A stretch of 64,000 bases of DNA from Streptomyces coelicoflavus (GTDB lineage: Bacteria > Actinomycetota > Actinomycetes > Streptomycetales > Streptomycetaceae): assembly GCF_003112555.1 (NCBI RefSeq), contig NZ_BEWB01000012.1:124001-188000 (forward strand), in the 5' to 3' direction. The translations under genes were made by a program, and so were the position numbers. The notes below the pieces were generated by a model that saw nothing but the letters and a program-made list of their open reading frames with translations, searched no databases and was not told the origin of the DNA. Below, in pieces: positions 1 through 9,046 of this stretch. The first letter of the stretch is position 1; the number at the start of each line of letters is the position of its first letter.

Positions 1-2
1 GC

Positions 3-710
3 GCACTCCCGGACAACGAGCTGCCGCTGTCCGAGGACGCCGAGCTGCGTGCCACGGCCGAGGCCACCGGCGTCGGAGACCTGCTGGAGATCGAGCGGCT
101 CGCGCGGCGCGCGCCGCGGGCGCACCCCGGCCTCAATGTGACGGTCGTCCGGCCCGCCGTACTGGTCGGCGGCATGGACACCGCGCTGACCAGGTACTTC
201 GAGTCGCCCCGGCTGCTGGTCGTGGCCGGATCGCGGCCGGCCTGGCAGTTCTGCCACGTCGACGACCTGTGCAGCGCCCTGGAGTACGCCGTCCTGGAGA
301 AGGCCGACGGCGAGCTGGCCGTCGGGTGCGACGGCTGGCTGGAGCAGGAGGAGGTCGAGGAGCTCAGCGGCATCCGGCGCATGGAGCTGCCCTCGGCGGT
401 CGCGCTCGGCGCGGCGGCCCGGCTGCACCGGATCGGACTGACGCCCTCCCCGGCCGGGGACCTGGCGTACACGATGTACCCCTGGGTCGTGAGCGGCAGC
501 CGCCTGCACGATGCCGGATGGCGTCCGAAGCACACCAACGAGGAGGTGCTGGCGGAGCTGCTCGAGGAGGTCGCGGGGCGGCACACGGTCGCCGGGCGGC
601 GCCTCGGGCGCAAGGACGCGACGGCGGCGGGGGCCGCGGGTGCGACGGTGGCGCTGCTGGGCGCGGCCGCCGTGGTGCGCCGCGCGCGGAAGGCACGGCG
701 CCGCATCTGA
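3..710 (+). CDS. NAD-dependent epimerase/dehydratase family protein, 3' part
   Basis: The frame is open back to the window edge, so only the C-terminal 235 residues are visible. The segment VTVVRPAVLVGG followed about 30 residues later by FCHVDDL is typical of the second half of extended short-chain dehydrogenase/NAD-epimerase folds, where the HVDDL stretch follows the Rossmann domain. The N-terminal glycine-rich NAD motif lies outside the window, so substrate cannot be judged. The C-terminus is a short alanine-rich hydrophobic stretch ending in a cluster of arginines, which could be a membrane anchor. An ATG/GTG inside the frame at 138 is not the real start, because the upstream frame also codes sensibly. 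Confidence 0.7.
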   Translation, partial: ALPDNELPLSEDAELRATAEATGVGDLLEIERLARRAPRAHPGLNVTVVRPAVLVGGMDTALTRYFESPRLLVVAGSRPAWQFCHVDDLCSALEYAVLEKADGELAVGCDGWLEQEEVEELSGIRRMELPSAVALGAAARLHRIGLTPSPAGDLAYTMYPWVVSGSRLHDAGWRPKHTNEEVLAELLEEVAGRHTVAGRRLGRKDATAAGAAGATVALLGAAAVVRRARKARRRI

Positions 711-818
711 GGGTCCGGGGGTGCCGGCTGCCTCTGTAGGAGGCTCCAACGCGGCACGCGCGCGTGCGGGGCGATCACGCTATTCCGCGTCGCCGGCGGC
801 GTGGGGCACGATGGGCGT

Positions 819-1277
819 ATGGCAACCACGAACGACCACCCCGGTGAGCGGGCCGCAGCGGACCCCGTGAAGCTGATCGGCATCCGTGAGACGCCCCTGT
901 CCGTGGACGAGGTCTTCCGCGCGGTCGGCGACGACGCGTCCGGCGGCACCGCGCTGTTCGTGGGGACCGTGCGCAACCACGACGGAGGCACCGACGTCGA
1001 CCGGCTCGGGTACTCGTGCCACCCGAGCGCCGAGGCCGAGATGCGGCGGATCGCCGAGAAGGTCGTCGCGGAGTACCCCGTACGGGCGCTCGCGGCGTTG
1101 CACCGTGTGGGTGACCTGGAGGTCGGGGACCTCGCGGTGGTCGTCGCGGTGTCCTGCCCGCACCGGGGCGAGGCATTCGAGGCCTGCCGCAAGCTGATCG
1201 ACGACCTCAAGCACGAGGTGCCCATCTGGAAGCACCAGACGTTCTCCGACGGCACCGAAGAATGGGTGGGCGCATAG
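819..1277 (+). CDS. moaE: Molybdopterin synthase catalytic subunit MoaE
   Basis: This is the large subunit of molybdopterin synthase, which transfers sulfur from MoaD thiocarboxylate to precursor Z in molybdenum cofactor synthesis. Family marks are FVGTVRNHDGG with the conserved arginine, the HRVGDLEVGD stretch, and the active-site region DDLKHEVPIWK with its two lysines near the C-terminus. Length, 152 residues, is normal. ATG at 819 is taken as start; an in-frame GTG at 801 would add six residues. No moaD is adjacent. The last codons and stop are copied in a direct repeat that runs past the gene. Confidence 0.9.
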   Translation: MATTNDHPGERAAADPVKLIGIRETPLSVDEVFRAVGDDASGGTALFVGTVRNHDGGTDVDRLGYSCHPSAEAEMRRIAEKVVAEYPVRALAALHRVGDLEVGDLAVVVAVSCPHRGEAFEACRKLIDDLKHEVPIWKHQTFSDGTEEWVGA

Positions 1278-1359
1278 CGCCCTCGGTGAGGGGTGGTGGT
1301 CGGGCGACGGGAGGGCGGGTGGGCGCGTAGCGCCCTCGGTGAGGGGCGGTGGCGGGCGG
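1264..1359. repeat. Tandem direct duplication covering the moaE stop codon
   Basis: Two copies of about 43 bases at 1264-1306 and 1317-1359, period 53, differing at only a few positions. Copy one holds the last codons and TAG stop of moaE; copy two lies wholly downstream and repeats the stop-like context. The period is not a multiple of three, so the duplication did not extend the protein. Confidence 0.8.
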
Positions 1360-1493
1360 GAGCCTGTTGAGTACGGGGCTTCACCTGCGCGGCTCCGGTT
1401 GCGTAACCCGCCCCCCGGCGTGAGCGTTGTCACTGCGAATGGTTAATCTGCTGATCAGTCAGTCGCGGACGCTCAAGGGGTTGGGAGGTCGGC

Positions 1494-1658
1494 ATGGCGG
1501 CACTCGCCTGGTTGCTGATTCCACTGGTGGCCGCTGTCGGCGCGGGCCTGTGGGGCAGTTGGGCCAACCGGACCCGCAAGGCACGGAGCGACGGTCCCGA
1601 GCTGGACGGGTACGCCCGGTTCCGTGAGGCGATGGAGAAGCCCCGCACGGGTGCTTGA
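1494..1658 (+). CDS. Small single-pass membrane protein, 54 residues
   Basis: A 54-residue frame starting MAALAWLLIPLVAAVGAG, one hydrophobic segment of about 20 residues, then a basic stretch (NRTRKARS) and an acidic/aromatic tail that includes LDGYARFREAMEK. A purine-rich sequence, GGGAGG, sits about 7 bases before the ATG. The hydrophobic segment followed by positive charges predicts an N-out or signal-anchor topology. The layout, directly before a secreted protease gene with a 74-base gap, suggests cotranscription. I do not recognise a characterised family; the coding call rests on the RBS, codon bias with G/C at third positions, and the sensible membrane-protein layout. Confidence 0.65.
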   Translation: MAALAWLLIPLVAAVGAGLWGSWANRTRKARSDGPELDGYARFREAMEKPRTGA

Positions 1659-1732
1659 CGGTTGCCCGACGGCCGTTCTGGCGACCGCCGCCCTGACGGT
1701 GTTCCGACAGCCGCGTCCCGTACTGTCGTGCC

Positions 1733-2827
1733 ATGCCACGCCGCACCGCGACGATGCTCGCCTCCACCCTGATGCTGATCGCGCTCCTGTGCGCGGGTGT
1801 TTTCATCCCCGTGCCCTACTCGGAGATGTCTCCCGGGCCGACGGTGAACACCCTCGGGGACCACGACGGCGAGCCGGTGCTTCAGATCTCGGGTCACAAG
1901 ACCTATGAGGCGAGCGGCCACCTGAACATGACGACCGTCCGGGTCACCAGTGCCGAGTACAAGATGAACCTGGTGGAGGCCGTCTACGGCTGGCTCGCCC
2001 ACGACAACAGCGTGGTGCCGCACGAGACCCTCTACCCGGACGGCAAGACCGAGGAAGAGGCCACGCAGGAGAACGCGGAGGAGTTCAGCCACTCCCAGGA
2101 GACCGCGAAGGTCGCCGCCCTGAAGGCGCTCGACATCCCGGTGAAGGCCTGGGTGGTCGTCTCCGCGGTGGTCAAGGACTCCCCGGCACAGGGCAAGCTG
2201 CACGCCGGTGACGTGATCAGGGCCGTGGACGGTACGGCCGTCAAGAAGCCCGCGGACGTCGCCGAGCTGGTGACCGAGCACGAGCCCGGTCAGGACACCG
2301 TCTTCACGATCGTGCCCGCCAAGGAGCAGGCCGCCGCGGAGAAGGAGGGCCGGACGGCCACGAAGACGGAGAAGGTCACGATCACCACCGAGACGTCCGA
2401 CGACGGCGGTGAGAAGCGCGCCGTCGTCGGGATCTCGGCCGGGACCGATCACACGTTCCCGTTCGAGATCGACATCAAGCTGGCCGACGTCGGCGGTCCC
2501 AGCGCCGGCCTCATGTTCGCCCTCGGCATCTACGACAAGCTCACCCCGGGCGACCTCACCGGCGGCAAGTTCGTCGCCGGCACCGGGACGATCGACGACA
2601 ACGGCAAGGTCGGCCCGATCGGCGGCATCGGGATGAAGACCATCGGCGCGCACGACAAGGGCGCCCGGTACTTCCTGACCCCCGCGGACAACTGCGCGGC
2701 TGCGGCCGAGGACACCCCCGACGGGCTCACCCTCGTGAAGGTCGACACCATCGACGACGCCCTCGGCGCGCTGAAGGACATCCGTTCCGGGAAGACCGCC
2801 GACCTGCCGAAGTGCACGGAGGGATAG
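1733..2827 (+). CDS. PDZ domain/Lon-like (S16) secreted or membrane-anchored serine protease, YlbL family
   Basis: This 364-residue protein has an N-terminal hydrophobic anchor (about residues 8-27), a PDZ domain around residues 140-195 and a C-terminal Lon-type protease domain. The serine-lysine dyad is visible: S257 in GGPSAGL and K302 in GGIGMKTIGA. YlbL-like proteins are extracytoplasmic proteases related to the Lon proteolytic domain but without the ATPase, and are thought to act in envelope quality control or signalling. The gene follows a small membrane protein gene and runs convergently to the next gene. The substrate cannot be inferred from context. Confidence 0.88.
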   Translation: MPRRTATMLASTLMLIALLCAGVFIPVPYSEMSPGPTVNTLGDHDGEPVLQISGHKTYEASGHLNMTTVRVTSAEYKMNLVEAVYGWLAHDNSVVPHETLYPDGKTEEEATQENAEEFSHSQETAKVAALKALDIPVKAWVVVSAVVKDSPAQGKLHAGDVIRAVDGTAVKKPADVAELVTEHEPGQDTVFTIVPAKEQAAAEKEGRTATKTEKVTITTETSDDGGEKRAVVGISAGTDHTFPFEIDIKLADVGGPSAGLMFALGIYDKLTPGDLTGGKFVAGTGTIDDNGKVGPIGGIGMKTIGAHDKGARYFLTPADNCAAAAEDTPDGLTLVKVDTIDDALGALKDIRSGKTADLPKCTEG

Positions 2828-2866
2828 CCCCCGCACCGGCGTCCGGCGGCCCGGCGTCCCGGGGGC

Positions 2867-3409
2867 CTACTCGGCGAAGGTGGCCGTCAGCGCCTCGGCC
2901 AGCCCCGGCACCAGGTCGGACCCCGTGAGGACATCCGTGGCCGCGTCCTTCTCCCGCAGCCGCAGGGCCGAGTCGCGGGTGCCGTCCCGCAGGACCGCGA
3001 CCGTCATGCGGACCTCCTGACGGTCCGGGTGCTGCGCGACCCACTGGGCGAGCTTCTTCTCGCTCAGGCCCTGCGGCACCTGGGCCTCGGCGGAGGGCGG
3101 CAGCATGAGGCGTTCCACGGCGAGCGCGCAGCCGACCACGGCGTCGGGCCAGGCGATGGTGCCCAGGAACTCGTCGAGCGCCTGGTCCGTTGGAACTTCG
3201 TCCTGCTCGATCGGGGTGAGGCCGGAGCTCTCCGGCTCGTCCTGCAGACCGAGCCGGTCCGCGAGGGAGGGCTGGTCGGCCCTCAGTCGTGCGGTGTCGA
3301 CAAGTGCGAAGAGGCGTGCGGGCTGGTCCCAGCCGAGGCCGGAGACGTACTCGTCGATCTCGAGCACGGCCCGGGTGAGGGGGCTCGCTGCCATGGGGGT
3401 GTTGGACAT
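2867..3409 (-). CDS. Conserved actinobacterial protein of unknown function (PPA1309-like)
   Basis: A 180-residue soluble protein starting MSNTPMAASPLTRAVLEIDEYVSGLGWDQ when the ATG at 3409 is used; the frame continues upstream but the upstream part is not protein-like. It is acidic, lacks signal peptide and membrane segments, and contains a central W-P-D-A-V-V-G-C-A-L segment and a C-terminal PGLAEAL. I recognise it only as a conserved actinobacterial family with no known activity. It is divergent from the UPF0182 membrane protein gene, with 164 bases between the two starts that should hold both promoters. That pairing is conserved, as far as I recall, in streptomycetes. Confidence 0.75.
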   Translation of the reverse strand: MSNTPMAASPLTRAVLEIDEYVSGLGWDQPARLFALVDTARLRADQPSLADRLGLQDEPESSGLTPIEQDEVPTDQALDEFLGTIAWPDAVVGCALAVERLMLPPSAEAQVPQGLSEKKLAQWVAQHPDRQEVRMTVAVLRDGTRDSALRLREKDAATDVLTGSDLVPGLAEALTATFAE

Positions 3410-3573
3410 GGTCACAATCCTGCCTCGTTCATGGCCCGAATCGGGAACCGAGTAAACGATGAGTAAGTTGCATAAGTGTGGGCCCACGATCACGGGGGCG
3501 CACGGGGGGCCCGCGAACCCGAGGGCCTGACGGATCAACAGCGAACTTCGAGGTGCGCACCTTGGCTTTCCAG

Positions 3574-6500
3574 ATGCCGGACCGCGGCGGAGGCCCCCCG
3601 TCGGGGCCGCGGATCAGAGTGGGCCGCCCGTCCCGGCGTGTCCGAACCCTGCTGCTGACACTTGGTGTCCTAGCCGTGCTCCTCATGGCGTTCACCATGT
3701 TCGCGGGATTCTGGACGGACTGGCTCTGGTACCGGTCGGTCCACTACTCGTCGGTGTTCACGACGACCCTGTGGACCAAGATCGGTCTCTTCTTCGTCTT
3801 CGGCCTGCTGATGGCGCTCGCCGTGGGGTTCAACATCTGGTTGGCCCACCGCCTGCGTCCGCCGCTGAGCGCCATGTCGATGGAGCAGCAGAACCTCGAC
3901 CGGTACCGGATGGGCATCGCCCCGTACAAGAAGTGGCTGCTGCTCGGCATCACCGCCCTGGTCGGCCTGATCGCCGGCGCCTCGGCCTCCGGGCAGTGGC
4001 GGACCTGGCTGATGTGGGTCAACGGCGTGCCCTTCGGGCAGAAGGACCCCCAGTTCAAGCTGGACGTCTCCTTCTACGCCTTCGACCTGCCCTGGTACCG
4101 GTTCCTGCTCGGCTTCGGCTTCGCAGCCGTGATCATCTCGGTGATCGCCGCCGCGCTCACCCACTACCTGTACGGCGGGCTCCGCGTCACCAGCCCGGGC
4201 GCGCGCGCCACGGCCGCGGCCACCGGGCACCTGTCCGTGCTCATCGGCGTCTTCGTCGCCCTGAAGGCGGTCGCCTACTGGCTCGACCGGTACGGTCTCG
4301 CGGTGAAGTCCAGCGACTTCAAGGCGACCGACAACTGGACGGGCCTCAGGTACGTCGACGCCAACGCCTACCTGCCGGCCAAGACGATCCTGTTCTGCAT
4401 CGCGGTCATCTGCGCCCTGCTGTTCTTCGCCACCCTGTGGCGGCGCACCTGGCAGCTGCCCGTGATCGGCTTCGGCCTGATGGTGCTCTCCGCCATCCTC
4501 ATCGGCGGCCTGTACCCGGCGCTGGTCCAGAAGTTCCAGGTCCAGCCGAACGAGCAGGCCAAGGAGGCGCCGTACGTCGAGAAGAACCTCGCGGCCACGC
4601 GCGACGCGTACGGCATCGAGGGCACCCAGGTCAGCGAGTACCCGGGCAAGAGCGAGACCAAGGACAAGACGAAGCTCCGTGACGACGTGGACGCCGCGGC
4701 GTCCATCCGCATCATGGACCCGAACGTCATCTCGCCGACGTTCCAGCAGCTCCAGCAGATGCGTAACTACTACGCGTTCCCGACCAACCTGGACGTCGAC
4801 CGGTACGCCAAGGACGGCAAGGACCAGGACACGGTCATCGGTCTGCGCGAGCTGAACCTGGCGGGCATCCCGAAGAAGAACTGGATCAACAGCCACTTCC
4901 GCTACACCCACGGCTACGGCGTGGTCGCGGCGAAGGGCACCCAGGTCGACTCCGAGGGACGCCCGGTCTTCACCGAGTCCAACCTGCCGTCCGAGGGCGA
5001 CCTCGGAAAGTACGAGCAGCGGATCTACTACGGCGAGAAGACCACCACCTACTCGATCGTCGGCGGTCCCCAGAAGGAGATCGACTACTCCGACGACACC
5101 GGGGAGAAGACGTTCAGCTACAAGGGCGACGGCGGCGTCGACCTGTCCAACCCGGTCAACCGGGCGGCGTACGCGGCGGCGTTCAGCGAGCCGCAGATCC
5201 TCTACTCCGGTGCCATCGGCGACGGGTCGCGGATCCTGTACAACCGCACTCCCAAGGAGCGCGTCGAGGCGGTCGCCCCCTGGCTGACCATCGACGGCGA
5301 CGCCTACCCGGCGGTGGTGGACGGCCGTATCCAGTGGATCGTCGACGCCTACACGACGACGAACGGCTATCCGTACGCCTCGCGCACCACGCTCGGCGAC
5401 ACCACGGCCGACTCGCTGACCGCCAACAACAACTCGCGCGCGGTGGTGGCCCAGCAGAACCAGGTCAACTACATCCGCAACTCCGTGAAGGCGACCGTCG
5501 ACGCGTACAGCGGTGACGTGAAGCTGTACCAGTGGGACACCCAGGACCCGATCCTGAAGACCTGGATGAAGGCGTTCCCGGACACGGTGAAGGACAAGAG
5601 CGAGATCTCCAAGGAGCTGATGGCGCATCTGCGCTATCCGCAGGACCTGTTCAAGGTCCAGCGCGAGCTGCTCACCCGCTACCACGTGAAGGACGCCAAC
5701 ACGTTCCTCAGCGGCAGCGAGGTGTGGCAGGTGCCGGACGACCCGACCAACAAGTCGGGCGACGCCGTACCGCCGTACTACCTGAGCATGAAGATGCCCG
5801 ACCAGAAGGCGCAGGCCTTCTCGCTGACGACGACCTTCACACCCAACGGTCGTGACAACCTCAGCGCGTTCATGGCGGTCGACGCCGAGGCGGGCACCAG
5901 TGACTACGGCAAGATCAGAATCCTGAAACTGCCGACGAGCACGACCGTCGACGGCCCCAAACAGGTGCAGAGTCAGTTCAACTCCGAACAGGACATCGCC
6001 GAGTCCATCAGGCTGCTGAGAGGCGGCGACTCGGAGGTGGAGTACGGCAACCTGCTGACGGTGCCGCTGGACGGCGGGCTGTTGTACGTCGAACCCGTCT
6101 ATGTGCGCGGTGGCGACCTCAAGTACCCGCTGTTGCGCAAGGTCCTGGTGAGCTACGGGGGCAACACCGCCTTCGAGAACACGCTCGACGCGGCCCTCAA
6201 CAAGGTCTTCGGGGCCCAGGCCGCCGAGAACGAAGAGCCACCACCGGCGGACGAGGGCGACGACACCACCCAGCCGCCGCCGTCGTCCACCAACCCGACG
6301 GTCCGGGAAGCGCTGAGCGATGCGCAGAAGGCCTTCGACGCCGGGCAGAAGGCCCTGGAGCAGAAGGACCTGGCCGCGTACGCCAAGGCGCAGAAGGACC
6401 TGGAGGAGGCGCTCCAGCGGGCCGAGGACGCACAGGCCAAGGCGGACCAGAGCGCCGGTGACAAGAACGGTGACAAGAACGGCGACAAGGACGCCGGAGA

Positions 6501-6591
6501 CAAGAGCAGCGGGGACGAGGCCGGGGGCGACAAGGCCAGTCCGGACGCGACCCCGACCGGCGACGCAGGCGGAGGGTCGGACACCGGCTGA
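3574..6591 (+). CDS. UPF0182 family large integral membrane protein
   Basis: About 1005 residues. The N-terminal third has around seven hydrophobic segments (first one beginning near residue 22), followed by a large extracytoplasmic region with many Tyr and Asp residues. The C-terminus is an acidic, proline- and alanine-rich tail with a predicted coiled coil (QKALEQKDLAAYAKAQKD) and short NGDK repeats. UPF0182 proteins are widespread in actinobacteria and cyanobacteria and have no agreed function. ATG 3574 is chosen; GTG 3553 would add seven residues and neither has a convincing RBS. The next gene downstream is an initiator tRNA. Confidence 0.85.
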   Translation: MPDRGGGPPSGPRIRVGRPSRRVRTLLLTLGVLAVLLMAFTMFAGFWTDWLWYRSVHYSSVFTTTLWTKIGLFFVFGLLMALAVGFNIWLAHRLRPPLSAMSMEQQNLDRYRMGIAPYKKWLLLGITALVGLIAGASASGQWRTWLMWVNGVPFGQKDPQFKLDVSFYAFDLPWYRFLLGFGFAAVIISVIAAALTHYLYGGLRVTSPGARATAAATGHLSVLIGVFVALKAVAYWLDRYGLAVKSSDFKATDNWTGLRYVDANAYLPAKTILFCIAVICALLFFATLWRRTWQLPVIGFGLMVLSAILIGGLYPALVQKFQVQPNEQAKEAPYVEKNLAATRDAYGIEGTQVSEYPGKSETKDKTKLRDDVDAAASIRIMDPNVISPTFQQLQQMRNYYAFPTNLDVDRYAKDGKDQDTVIGLRELNLAGIPKKNWINSHFRYTHGYGVVAAKGTQVDSEGRPVFTESNLPSEGDLGKYEQRIYYGEKTTTYSIVGGPQKEIDYSDDTGEKTFSYKGDGGVDLSNPVNRAAYAAAFSEPQILYSGAIGDGSRILYNRTPKERVEAVAPWLTIDGDAYPAVVDGRIQWIVDAYTTTNGYPYASRTTLGDTTADSLTANNNSRAVVAQQNQVNYIRNSVKATVDAYSGDVKLYQWDTQDPILKTWMKAFPDTVKDKSEISKELMAHLRYPQDLFKVQRELLTRYHVKDANTFLSGSEVWQVPDDPTNKSGDAVPPYYLSMKMPDQKAQAFSLTTTFTPNGRDNLSAFMAVDAEAGTSDYGKIRILKLPTSTTVDGPKQVQSQFNSEQDIAESIRLLRGGDSEVEYGNLLTVPLDGGLLYVEPVYVRGGDLKYPLLRKVLVSYGGNTAFENTLDAALNKVFGAQAAENEEPPPADEGDDTTQPPPSSTNPTVREALSDAQKAFDAGQKALEQKDLAAYAKAQKDLEEALQRAEDAQAKADQSAGDKNGDKNGDKDAGDKSSGDEAGGDKASPDATPTGDAGGGSDTG

Positions 6592-6678
6592 CCGCCGGCC
6601 CCGCGCCGGGCGCTCGCGTCAGGCGTTCGAGCTGGTCAAAGCCCATCCCGCGCCGTGCTAGGGTTGTGAACACAACGG

Positions 6679-6752
6679 CGCGGGGTGGAGCAGCTCGGTA
6701 GCTCGCTGGGCTCATAACCCAGAGGTCGCAGGTTCAAATCCTGTCCCCGCTA
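6679..6752 (+). tRNA. Initiator tRNA-Met (CAT), copy 1
   Basis: A complete cloverleaf of 74 bases with anticodon CAT at 6713-6715. It is the initiator type: position 1 is C facing a T (no Watson-Crick pair at the end of the acceptor stem), and the anticodon stem carries three consecutive G-C pairs (CTGGG/CCCAG). CCA is not encoded. A TAGGGT hexamer 15-20 bases upstream could be the -10 box. An exact copy lies inverted at 9047-9120. Confidence 0.95.
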
Positions 6753-6780
6753 CTGACGTCGTGAGCTGGTTGCGAACGAC

Positions 6781-6821
6781 CACGAAGGCCCGGATTCCCA
6801 CAAGGAGTCCGGGCCTTCGTG
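6781..6821 (+). terminator. Intrinsic terminator hairpin after tRNA copy 1
   Basis: Perfect 14-bp stem, CACGAAGGCCCGGA (6781-6794) pairing with 6808-6821, loop of 13 bases, located 28 bases after the tRNA. There is no U-tract, as is usual in Streptomyces. Confidence 0.75.
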
Positions 6822-6983
6822 ATGTGCGAACGCATGTACCGGCGGGCTCGACGGCCGCGCCGCCAAGGAGAGTTGGGCCGATCTGTGTTTGACTTGTCTC
6901 CCTGTGGGCATGTCGACAAAACGCTGAAGTGACCTCACCGACTGCGGTATACCGGATGTGCCGAGGTTGCGGATGGTGCGACG

Positions 6984-8819
6984 ATGAACGTTATGGGGGA
7001 CATGGCAAATCTGTTCGGGACAGGGCGTTTTGCGCAGCCGTCCGGCCAGTTGTCCGGTCAGGAGGCTGCGGACGAGGCTCAGGAAGCCGCCGACGAAGCC
7101 GCAGAGGAAGTGCGTCTGCGGCTCGCCGTCGACGGCGGTGACGTCGAGGCGATGAGCGTGCTCGGCGCGCTGCTGCTGCGCCGCGGCGACTTCGACGGAG
7201 CCGAGTCCCACCTGCGCGCCGCCACAGCGGCCGGTGACCGCGCCGCCGCGAACAATCTGGGCGTCCTGCTGCACCAGCGGGGATACGCCGACGAGGCCGC
7301 CGGATGGTGGCGCATCGCCGCCGTCGCCGGATCCGCCGCCGCCGCGCACGCGCTGGGCCGGCACTTCCGCGAGCGCGGGGACGAGCCCGCCGCCGAGTAC
7401 TGGCTGTGCCAGTCCGCCGAGCAGGGCCACGTACTGGCCGCCTACGCGCTCGCCGACCTGCTGGAGCACCGCGGCGACGACACCGGGTCCGAGCGGTGGA
7501 TGCGGGCCGCCGCCGAGCGCGGGCACCGGGAGGCGGCGTACCGGCTGGCGCGGACGCTGGACCGGCGCGCCGGGGGGTGCGACGGCGGCGACGACAAGGC
7601 GGCGGCGCTCGCGGCCGACGAGGCCGAGCAGTGGTACCGGCAGGCCGCCGCACGCGGTCACCGGCGGGGCGCGCTGCACCTCGGGACGATCCTGGAGAAG
7701 CGCGGCGAGCTCAAGGAGGCCGGCCGCTGGTACCTCACGTCCGCCAAGGACGGCGAGGCCCGCGCCGCCTGCGCGCTCGGCTTCCTGCTGCGGGACGCCG
7801 GAGACACCGAGAGCGCCGCCGTGTGGTGGCTGCGCGCCGCCCAGGACGGCGACGGCAACGCCGCCAACGCCCTCGGCGCGCTGCACGCCGAGCGCGGCGA
7901 GACCCAGACCGCGGAGCGCTGGTACCGCGCCGCGATGGACGCCGGCGACGACAACGGGGCGTACAACCTGGGGCTGCTCTGCGCCGAGCAGGGGCGCACC
8001 GCGCAGGCCGAGCAGTGGTACCGGCGGGCCGCGTACGCCGGGCACCGTGAGGCATCCAACGCGCTGGCCATCCTGCTGCTGCGGGCCGGTGACGAGACCG
8101 GCGCGGAGCCCTGGTTCTCCAAGGCCGCCGAGGCGGGCAGCGTCGACGCCGCCTTCAACCTCGGGATCCTGCACGCGGGGCGGAGCGAGGAGCGGGCGGC
8201 GCTGCGCTGGTACGAGCGGGCCGCCGCGGCCGGGCACACCGAGGCGGCTCTTCAGGTCGGCATGGCGCGGCTGCGCGGCGGTGACGAGCGTGAGGCGGAG
8301 CGGTTCCTGCGCTGTGCGGCGGGGGGCGGCAGTGCGGAGGCGGCGTACCGGCTGGCGTCGGTGCTCGACGCGCGTCGGCCGCCCGCGCCCGCGCACGAGC
8401 TGGGGGAGCCGGCGCAGGAGAAGTCCGAGTGCGAGGAGTGGTACGAGCGGGCGGCCTCCCAGGGGCACCGTCGGGCCCAGGTGCGGGTCGGGATGCTCGC
8501 CGCGGCGCGGGGCGACGTGGTGGAGGCGGCTCGGTGGTACCGGGAGGCGGCCGAGGCCGGGTCGCGCAACGGCGCGTTCAACTTGGGGCTGTTGCTGGCC
8601 CGCGAGGGGAGTGAGCCGGAGGCCGTGGTGTGGTGGCGCCGGGCGGCCGATGCCGGGCACGGACGGGCGGCGCTGCGGCTGGCTCTGGTGTTCGCGCGGC
8701 GGGGAGAGCTGGCGGAGGGCCAGCGGTGGGCCGACCTGGCGGTGTCGCTGGGGCCGGTGGAGGTGGGGGAGCGGGCGGCGCGGTTGCGGGACGCGTTGCG
8801 GCAGGAGCTGTCGGCGTGA
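6984..8819 (+). CDS. Sel1/TPR-like repeat protein
   Basis: A 611-residue soluble protein made almost entirely of Sel1-type helical repeats of about 36 residues; recurring cores such as AEQWYRRAAYAGHREA, AARWYREAAEAGSRNG and AFNLGLLLA are visible from about residue 50 to 590. Such alpha-solenoids act as protein-protein scaffolds. The N-terminus before the repeats is a short Gln/Glu/Ala-rich segment. There is no signal peptide or enzyme domain. ATG 6984 is used; ATGs at 6993 and 7002 are alternatives, the last having a G-run only two bases ahead. The gene stands alone between two inverted initiator tRNA genes. Confidence 0.85.
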   Translation: MNVMGDMANLFGTGRFAQPSGQLSGQEAADEAQEAADEAAEEVRLRLAVDGGDVEAMSVLGALLLRRGDFDGAESHLRAATAAGDRAAANNLGVLLHQRGYADEAAGWWRIAAVAGSAAAAHALGRHFRERGDEPAAEYWLCQSAEQGHVLAAYALADLLEHRGDDTGSERWMRAAAERGHREAAYRLARTLDRRAGGCDGGDDKAAALAADEAEQWYRQAAARGHRRGALHLGTILEKRGELKEAGRWYLTSAKDGEARAACALGFLLRDAGDTESAAVWWLRAAQDGDGNAANALGALHAERGETQTAERWYRAAMDAGDDNGAYNLGLLCAEQGRTAQAEQWYRRAAYAGHREASNALAILLLRAGDETGAEPWFSKAAEAGSVDAAFNLGILHAGRSEERAALRWYERAAAAGHTEAALQVGMARLRGGDEREAERFLRCAAGGGSAEAAYRLASVLDARRPPAPAHELGEPAQEKSECEEWYERAASQGHRRAQVRVGMLAAARGDVVEAARWYREAAEAGSRNGAFNLGLLLAREGSEPEAVVWWRRAADAGHGRAALRLALVFARRGELAEGQRWADLAVSLGPVEVGERAARLRDALRQELSA

Positions 8820-8959
8820 CGCTGCGCTGAGCTTGCGGCGCGTTTTGCAGGTGCCGGCGCTGGAGGGCCCGGGGGTGGGGTGCCCGGGGGTGGTGTGCGC
8901 GGCCCGGCACCGGCCGGGTGCCTCCCCCAGTGTCTGCATGGCCGGGGAGGTACCCCCAG

Positions 8960-8998
8960 CGCCCACCCGTGCCGCCCCAGCGGCACGACTGCCCGCAG
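8960..8998. repeat. 39-base dispersed hairpin repeat, copy A
   Basis: This 39-base sequence recurs without a change at 62615-62653. Its centre is a short hairpin: GTGCCGC, loop CCCA, GCGGCAC. Both copies are intergenic and follow G-rich sequence. It behaves like a REP/BIME-type dispersed palindromic element. Confidence 0.8.
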
Positions 8999-9003
8999 CT
9001 ACG

Positions 9004-9039
9004 CCTAGGGCCGGAATCCATTTGGATTCCGGCCCTAGG
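9004..9039 (-). terminator. Strong hairpin terminator between the Sel1 gene and tRNA copy 2
   Basis: Perfect 16-bp stem, CCTAGGGCCGGAATCC (9004-9019), loop ATTT, complementary arm 9024-9039. It lies directly after the 3' end of the minus-strand tRNA and after the plus-strand Sel1 gene, so it may stop transcription in both directions. Confidence 0.8.
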
Positions 9040-9046
9040 TCTTCAG

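Noticed and set aside
3670..5685. 671-codon frame on the minus strand
   Set aside because: It lies antisense to the UPF0182 gene and has a Val/Asp/Leu/Arg-rich, motif-free sequence typical of high-GC shadow frames.
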